Source of the DNA: Pseudochelatococcus lubricantis
GTDB lineage: Bacteria; Pseudomonadota; Alphaproteobacteria; Rhizobiales; Beijerinckiaceae
Direction: 5' to 3'
Length of the DNA: 64,000 nt
Assembly: GCF_042432495.1 (NCBI RefSeq)
Contig: NZ_JBHLXC010000015.1
Location: 120,300-184,299, forward strand
Shown: one piece after another, positions 59,052 to 64,000 of the stretch
How the letters are laid out: each line of letters starts with the position of its first letter
How positions within the stretch are numbered: position 1 is the stretch's first letter
Position numbers and translations under genes: made by a program
Notes under the pieces: model-generated
Databases searched by the model: none
What the model was told of the DNA's origin: nothing
The model's input: only the letters and a program-made list of their open reading frames with translations

Positions 59052-59091
59052 TGGAATCTGTCCTGTTTACGTTGAAACAGGACAGATTCCA
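59052..59091. repeat. 40-bp palindromic repeat, copy B
   Basis: Arms GGAATCTGTCCTGTTT and AAACAGGACAGATTCC pair perfectly (16 bp) around ACGTTG. It begins 7 bp after the mgtC stop and could serve as its terminator. It is the inverted counterpart of copy A at 52359-52398. Confidence 0.8.
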
Positions 59092-59105
59092 GGTTCCTTA
59101 TTTTG

Positions 59106-59234
59106 AGCGAATTCTGATCGGAATGCGCTCTAAAGTGTTTTCAAGCAAAGCGGGTACCGGTTTGCGTGAAGAAAGCGCGTAATATCAAAAACTTATAGCA
59201 TTTCGGCGTTTCAATGAAATGTCGAAATGCTATA
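59106..59234. repeat. Hyphomicrobiales-type intergenic repeat with terminal hairpin
   Basis: TTTTCAAGCAAAGCGGGTAC and CGGTTTGCGTGAAGAAAGCG (within 59138-59177) match a recurrent intergenic element of Rhizobiales genomes. At 59194-59234 TATAGCATTTCG pairs with CGAAATGCTATA through a short internal loop, forming a long hairpin that closes the element. The identification is from remembered consensus, not a search. Confidence 0.6.
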
Positions 59235-59362
59235 GCCCGTGGTCAAGCCCGCGCAGCGCCTGAGCAGGGCGCAAGTGCGACCGGTCGGCCGATCCTTCGA
59301 CGGCGCAACAGCGCTGTTCGCGAAGAAGCAGCCATAACGGCAGGCAGGACGAAAACGAAGCG

Positions 59363-59902
59363 TCATGATTGGCGCTTCAGCACCACCTGCGCGCGTGCGA
59401 GCCGCCGATAGAGCCTTCGCTTGCTCACGATAGGCCACCAGTCATAGAGGAAAATTTCCATCGGCCGCCAGTTAGCGACCCAGCCGACAATGACCAGCCC
59501 TTCCCTGAAGTATTGCGACACGTAGCCGCCGCCAAGCCATCCAGTGGGGAGTTGCGCCAGCGAAAAGCAGAGGATGAACACCGCAATCCCGGTCAGGAGT
59601 GCCACGCGCCCGTTCCGGAACAAGGTGCGCAGTTCCCGCGTCCCGGCATCGGCGCGCTTCGTGTAATAGGAGGCTATGGCGTTGCCGAGACCAAGCGCAT
59701 GCGGGTATTCCGCTTCCGGCAGGTGAATGACGATCGTCAGCGGTTTCCGCGGCGGCAGTTCCTGGGCATGCCCGGTGATGTAGGCGTCGGCCTCGTCCGC
59801 GAGGGACCATTGATGGAACGGGTGAAGGTCCTTCGTGTCGAAGAGTTGCGACACCTTGTCGATGCGAATCTCGATGAGACCTGCGTTTGCGGCATCAGAC
59901 AT
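59363..59902 (-). CDS. Hypothetical membrane protein
   Basis: 179 aa from ATG 59902. The N-terminal ~60 residues are soluble (SQLFDTKDLHPFHQWSLADEADAYITGHAQELP), then RKPLTIVIHLPEAEYPHALGLGNAIASYYTKRADAGTREL. One clear transmembrane segment is VALLTGIAVFILCFSLAQLPTGWL, with a second weaker hydrophobic segment EGLVIVGWVANW; the C-terminus is basic (SKRRLYRRLARAQVVLKRQS). I do not recognise the family. It is isolated, convergent with repeats, and faces the hydrolase gene at 60304 across a 400-bp gap. Confidence 0.7.
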   Translation of the reverse strand: MSDAANAGLIEIRIDKVSQLFDTKDLHPFHQWSLADEADAYITGHAQELPPRKPLTIVIHLPEAEYPHALGLGNAIASYYTKRADAGTRELRTLFRNGRVALLTGIAVFILCFSLAQLPTGWLGGGYVSQYFREGLVIVGWVANWRPMEIFLYDWWPIVSKRRLYRRLARAQVVLKRQS

Positions 59903-60303
59903 GATTTTAAATCGCGCTGTCGTTGATTTGAGATATGTTAGATTGCATTTTTCGGTAATCTCAACCTCAACTCGGCATCCACGTATGTCAGCCTATATAT
60001 TGGCTATCATTGGAATAACTACATAAAATAAATATTCACAGCAAGCCATTATATAGTATTAACAAGCTGACGCAGTTTCAGCGGAGCCGGCTCGCGTCCC
60101 GGCGGCAGTACCCCGGCGAGAGGCGGTGAGGTTCACGCCGGCCCCAATGGAATCTCTTCCAGCTCGCACTGGCGATGACAATCGTGCCATTGCGTTGCGA
60201 GTCCGGTTTTTCGCGCCGGCGTTGCAGGAAGACAGATAATGAGATTCCACCATGAAGGATCGTGCTACGCACGGTGCTTCGGTCTCGCGCGAGAGAAGGC
60301 GGC
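59903..60303. other. AT-rich intergenic region
   Basis: 401 bp between divergent genes. 59930-60060 is strongly AT-rich (several TATA-like tracts, e.g. CCTATATATTGGCTATC) and probably contains both promoters. 60060-60300 is ordinary GC composition without a supportable gene. Confidence 0.4.
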
Positions 60304-61965
60304 ATGAAACCCTCCCCCTTTGTCAGGCTCTGGCACTCATTGTCCGTTCCCGGCCTCGTTCTGGGAACCCTGTTCTTCGCCATGGCGCTGACGCCATCGC
60401 TTATCCCGCGCACCTTTGCCACGCAGGGCGTGCTCTCGGGCAGCGGCTTCGCGGTGGGTTACGGCATAGGCGCGTTCCTGAGCTGGCTCCGGCGATACAT
60501 GGAGTTGCCCGAACTGCGGGGGCGGGCAGCGTCGGTTTGCACCGCGCTCGTGATTGCTGGCTGCATCGCCGTGGCCCTCGTTTTTCTGGGGCGTACCGCG
60601 GACTGGCAGAACTCCATCCGCGAACTGATGGAACTTCCCCCGCTGACGACTGGTCATCCCTTCCTTGTAAGCGCCATCGCCATCGTCACGTTTCTGTTCC
60701 TGCTGATGCTGGCACGCCTGTTCCAGCTGATATTCCGGTTCGTGTCGGCGCGTGTCGAGCGTGTCGTGCCGCGCCGCGTATCGAATGTCATCAGCATGGC
60801 CTTCGCTGCGCTTCTGGTATGGTCCCTGGGCAATAATGTGCTCCTGAGGGGCGTGCTCAATGGACTTGACAGGTCGTTCGAGCAACTCGACGCTTTCATC
60901 GAGCCGACGATTCCGCCGCCATCGTCGCCCCTGCGCACAGGCAGCGCCGAATCCCTGCTGCGGTGGGACGCGCTCGGGCGGACAGGCCGGAACTATATCG
61001 GATCAGGGCCGCGGGCCGCCGACATCAGCGCTCTGGCGGGCGGGGATGCGCAGGATCCAATTCGTGTCTATGTGGGCTTGCGTGCGGCGGAGACCCCGAG
61101 GGAGCGCGCCCAGATCGCGCTGGCCGAAATGAAACGGGTGGGCGCCTTCGACCGCTCCGTGCTGGTCGTGATCACACCGACCGGCGCCGGCTCGGTGGAC
61201 TCGGCCGCTATCGACAGCCTCGAATATCTGCTGCACGGCGACGTTGCCAGCATCGCCATGCAGTATTCCTATCTTCACAGTCCCCTGTCTCTTCTGATCC
61301 AGCCTGAATACGGCCTCGACAGCGCGCGTGCCCTGTTCGCCGCCGTTTATGAACACTGGCGCACCCTGCCCCGCGACAGCCGCCCGCTTCTCTACCTGCA
61401 GGGTCTCAGCCTTGGCGCGATGAACTCGGAACGGTCAGCCGCACTCTTCGAGATGATCGGCGATCCCATTAATGGCGCGCTCTGGAGCGGCCCACCATTC
61501 GAGAGCCAGGTATGGCGCCGGATCACGGATGACCGCAACGCGGGCTCCGCCTCATGGCTACCCGTGTTCCGCGACGGGTCGTTCGTGCGTTTCATGAACC
61601 AGAAGGGAGCGGCGCCGGGCACCGGGAGGGACTGGGGACCGATCCGGATAGTCTATCTGCAATACGCGAGCGACCCGATCACCTTTTTCGACTATCACGA
61701 TTTGTATCGCCGTCCGGCCTGGATGGACGCGCCACGCGGGCCCGATGTCTCGCCCGAGTTGAGGTGGTATCCGGTCATCACCATGCTGCAGCTGGCACTC
61801 GACATGGCGTTGACCCCGACGACGCCCGTCGGCTTCGGCCACCTCTATGCGCCGGCGCATTATCTCGACGCATGGATCGCCCTCATCGGCGACAGGGGCT
61901 GGTCCCCCGATGGGATCGATCGTCTCAAGAAGCATCTGGCGGTGGCAACGCCGTCCCATCGATGA
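60304..61965 (+). CDS. Membrane alpha/beta-hydrolase family protein (Abhydrolase_9 type)
   Basis: 553 aa from ATG 60304. The N-terminal ~190 residues contain about four to five helices (LVLGTLFFAMALTPSLIP, CTALVIAGCIAVALVFL, LVSAIAIVTFLFLLMLARLF, VISMAFAALLVWSL). The C-terminal ~330 residues carry the catalytic domain with LYLQGLSLGAMNSER; Ser369 is the nucleophile in GLSLG, and GFGHLYAPAHYLDAWIAL holds the candidate His. This two-part layout (Abhydrolase_9_N plus Abhydrolase_9) is known in actinobacterial and proteobacterial membranes with no settled substrate. An esterase gene follows 44 bp later, suggesting an operon. Confidence 0.85.
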   Translation: MKPSPFVRLWHSLSVPGLVLGTLFFAMALTPSLIPRTFATQGVLSGSGFAVGYGIGAFLSWLRRYMELPELRGRAASVCTALVIAGCIAVALVFLGRTADWQNSIRELMELPPLTTGHPFLVSAIAIVTFLFLLMLARLFQLIFRFVSARVERVVPRRVSNVISMAFAALLVWSLGNNVLLRGVLNGLDRSFEQLDAFIEPTIPPPSSPLRTGSAESLLRWDALGRTGRNYIGSGPRAADISALAGGDAQDPIRVYVGLRAAETPRERAQIALAEMKRVGAFDRSVLVVITPTGAGSVDSAAIDSLEYLLHGDVASIAMQYSYLHSPLSLLIQPEYGLDSARALFAAVYEHWRTLPRDSRPLLYLQGLSLGAMNSERSAALFEMIGDPINGALWSGPPFESQVWRRITDDRNAGSASWLPVFRDGSFVRFMNQKGAAPGTGRDWGPIRIVYLQYASDPITFFDYHDLYRRPAWMDAPRGPDVSPELRWYPVITMLQLALDMALTPTTPVGFGHLYAPAHYLDAWIALIGDRGWSPDGIDRLKKHLAVATPSHR

Positions 61966-62009
61966 TCGCAACCCGTTTTGCCCAGTACGTGTAGCCGGAG
62001 AGTGTCGTC

Positions 62010-63266
62010 ATGAGTGCTATTGAAGGCATCGCGGGTTTGCTTCCGGGCCTCGTCTGGGTCGCTCTGCTGTCTGTCGCGGGCCTGTCGGCGCTCGCGGTTG
62101 CCGCCGCACTTGCATGGTTCAGGTACGATATCGTCCCGGCCGAGCCGTTCCGGCCCACACGCAAGGAGGCTGAACAACTCGCCCTCTATTCGAAGCCCGA
62201 TCACTGGTTCGCCGCCCGGCTCCGGGGCCAGCAGGAAATCGTGGACGGGCAGAGACTCGATCCCAAGCTCCAGTACATGATGGAGCAGACGCGCCCCGTA
62301 TCCGGACTGGCTATGCCCGCCATGCAGGCGGTCTATGCAACCTCGCTGGGCCGTGCCTGGGTGCGCAACAAGATCGACCGTGTATGGCTGTTGTATACGA
62401 AGGCGACGGAACCGATGCGCCTCGTGGCGGACCGCGAGATCGCCGGTCGCGGCGGTCCGACCCCGATCCGCATCTATCATCCTGAAGTCGAGGCGGATGA
62501 TCCGCTTCCGTTGCTTGTCTTCCATCACGGCGGGGGATGGATATTCTCCAGCATCGCGGCAACTGATCGGGTCTGCCGGCTCATCGCCAGTCAGGCGAAG
62601 GTCATCGTCGTATCGGTCGGCTACCGGCTTGCGCCCGAGCATCCGTATCCCGCGGCAAGCGATGACGGCGAGGATGCGTTCTTGTGGGTGAGAGCCAACG
62701 CGCCCTCCCTGGGCGGCGATCCGGCCCGCATCGGTGTCGGCGGCGACAGCGCCGGCGGGCACATCGCCATCAACATCGCCCAGCGACAGTTGATCGCCGG
62801 CAGGCCGGGGCCGGCAGCCATGCTGCTCTTTTATCCCGGCACCGGCATGCCCGTCGAGGACAGGTCCTTCAAGCTGTTCGGAAAGGGCTACGGGCTCGAT
62901 AGCACCTTCATCGACTTCATCCTGCCGCGCGTGTTCCCCATTTATCTGGACCAAAAAAGAACGGGCGATCTCAGGGTGGATGACCTCATGGACCCGCTGC
63001 GGGCGCAAAGCCTCAGGGGCATGCCGCCGACGATCATCTCCACCGCGGGCTTCGATATCCTGCGCGATTCAGGCCGCGCTTTCGCCGGACGGCTGGAGGC
63101 GGAGGGTGTGCCTGTCAGGTACACGAACTACCCCTCGCTTGGCCACAGCTTCCTGCAGTTTTCCGCCGTCGTCGCCGATGCCGACACGGCATCCAGGGAA
63201 CAGGCGGAGCTGTTCGGGCAGATTATCCGCAAGAACGCAATCGGGACCGCCGATCCCGCGAGATGA
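62010..63266 (+). CDS. Alpha/beta hydrolase, hormone-sensitive-lipase (HSL) family, with N-terminal helix
   Basis: 418 aa. A membrane helix (LVWVALLSVAGLSALAVAAALAWF) comes first, then an HSL-type esterase domain. The oxyanion motif is HHGGGW (172-177). The nucleophile is Ser247 in GGDSAGG. The acid is Asp in STAGFDILRDSG and the His in NYPSLGHSFLQF. GYRLAPEHPYPAA is a further hallmark. It is 44 bp downstream of the first hydrolase, thus two membrane-linked lipolytic enzymes side by side. The CRISPR array begins 53 bp beyond its stop codon. The substrate is unknown. Confidence 0.92.
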   Translation: MSAIEGIAGLLPGLVWVALLSVAGLSALAVAAALAWFRYDIVPAEPFRPTRKEAEQLALYSKPDHWFAARLRGQQEIVDGQRLDPKLQYMMEQTRPVSGLAMPAMQAVYATSLGRAWVRNKIDRVWLLYTKATEPMRLVADREIAGRGGPTPIRIYHPEVEADDPLPLLVFHHGGGWIFSSIAATDRVCRLIASQAKVIVVSVGYRLAPEHPYPAASDDGEDAFLWVRANAPSLGGDPARIGVGGDSAGGHIAINIAQRQLIAGRPGPAAMLLFYPGTGMPVEDRSFKLFGKGYGLDSTFIDFILPRVFPIYLDQKRTGDLRVDDLMDPLRAQSLRGMPPTIISTAGFDILRDSGRAFAGRLEAEGVPVRYTNYPSLGHSFLQFSAVVADADTASREQAELFGQIIRKNAIGTADPAR

Positions 63267-63318
63267 TCGCTCCCGGCACCGGGATACGTTACGAGGTTTC
63301 CGATGCGGTGCGATAAGA

Positions 63319-63933
63319 CTCCCACGCGAGGAGCGACGAGCCGCGCGACGAAGGCCGCGATCGTCACGAGGTTTCTATCCACGCTCCCACGCGAGGAGCG
63401 ACTACGCCTCGCTCATGAGCGCCGAGGCGTTCCTGATGTTTCTATCCACGCTCCCACGCGAGGAGCGACCTGCCGGTGAGGCGGGCATATCCCGGATCGC
63501 CGCCGTTTCTATCCACGCTCGCACGCGAGGAGCGACCACCAACCGCAGCCGGCGTGCTCGGGATGGACGGGTTTCTATCCACGCTCCCACGCGAGGAGCG
63601 ACCCTGATGGATGGCACGGTGGCTGTGGTGCCGGTGTTTCTATCCACGCTCCCACGCGAGGAGCGACGGAGGCGGAGGCCTGGGTCGAATACGAAGATTG
63701 CGTTTCTATCCACGCTCCCACGCGAGGAGCGACGAGCGTTGATTGCCGAGGTGCGCGCCGAAGCTGCTGTTTCTATCCACGCTCCCACGCGAGGAGCGAC
63801 GCGCTTGGCTTCCTAGAGAGCGTTGCGATACTCGGGTTTCTATCCACGCTCCCACGCGAGGAGCGACCGCAACGTGCCGGGCAATCACGATCCTCACGCC
63901 GGTTTCTATCCACGCTCCCACGCGAGGAGCGAC
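63319..63933 (-). CRISPR. Type I-C-like CRISPR array, nine full repeats plus one degenerate repeat
   Basis: 32-bp repeats begin at 63371, 63438, 63505, 63571, 63636, 63702, 63769, 63836 and 63902. A tenth, 5'-degenerate repeat keeps only its last 19 bp (63319-63337). Spacers are 33-35 bp (nine including that after the degenerate repeat). Read on the minus strand the repeat begins GTCGCTCCTCGCG and ends GTGGATAGAAAC, the type I-C pattern with a CGCTCC/GGAGCG stem. Repeat 63505 has C-to-G at its 17th base, breaking one stem pair. The degenerate repeat at the low end marks the trailer, so the leader and any cas genes should lie to the right. Confidence 0.96.
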
Positions 63934-64000
63934 GTAAGCGTCCGGGCTGACCGCACTGCCGCGTGCTGAGAGTGCGGGATAGTGTCCACCATCGATAGTG

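Noticed and set aside
63402..63937. Several short ORFs with repeated peptides such as RSSRGSVDRN
   Set aside because: They are translations of the CRISPR repeats and spacers, not genes.

Overview
The window is GC-rich, densely coded bacterial DNA, most probably from an alphaproteobacterium of the order Hyphomicrobiales (Rhizobiales). The sox/glx/purU/folD gene set, type III glutamine synthetase, many LysR/AraC/TetR regulators, DUF1127 protein and intergenic repeats near 59.05-59.23 kb all fit that group. No rRNA, tRNA, replication origin or phage block was found. One IS3-type transposase remnant and several decayed regulators show past rearrangement.

Layout. 0-5 kb: edge-truncated AAA ATPase, LysR/DUF1127 divergent pair, Tat-exported M20 amidohydrolase, and a HEPN-like protein. 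5-10.5 kb: AraC/short-chain dehydrogenase pair, a GSU2403-type nucleotidyltransferase preceded by direct repeats, a membrane-anchored AraC regulator and an exported hydrolase. 10.5-15 kb: transposase scar, MFS exporter with TetR regulator and a well-formed promoter/operator, beta-propeller protein, MarR remnant. 15-21.5 kb: RND efflux pair flanked by an intact TetR gene and a degraded paralogue of it. 21.6-23.1 kb: HxlR/QorB-like pair.

23.2-42.7 kb is the centrepiece: a near-complete methylated-amine catabolic island. Dimethylamine is demethylated by DmmDABC. Methylamine is assimilated by GmaS, MgsABC and the four-subunit MgdABCD (sarcosine-oxidase-like). The one-carbon unit passes through FolD and PurU to formate, and the released ammonium is handled by AmtB/GlnK. 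Two local regulators (GlxA-type AraC, XRE-cupin) sit between the divergent halves. An 18-bp motif recurs upstream of both mgsA and dmmD.

42.9-53.5 kb: cupin gene with a BTAD/TPR regulator, then an exported sulfatase operon (sulfatase, HAD phosphatase, outer-membrane channel, formylglycine-generating enzyme, histidine-phosphatase-like protein) facing a Crp/Fnr regulator, then an AraC regulator. 53.9-59 kb: arginine/ornithine-type antiporter, arginine deiminase, NhaC antiporter and MgtC-family protein. 59-63.3 kb: repeat elements, a small membrane protein and two unrelated alpha/beta hydrolases. 63.3-63.93 kb: a type I-C-like CRISPR array with nine spacers; no cas gene lies inside the window.
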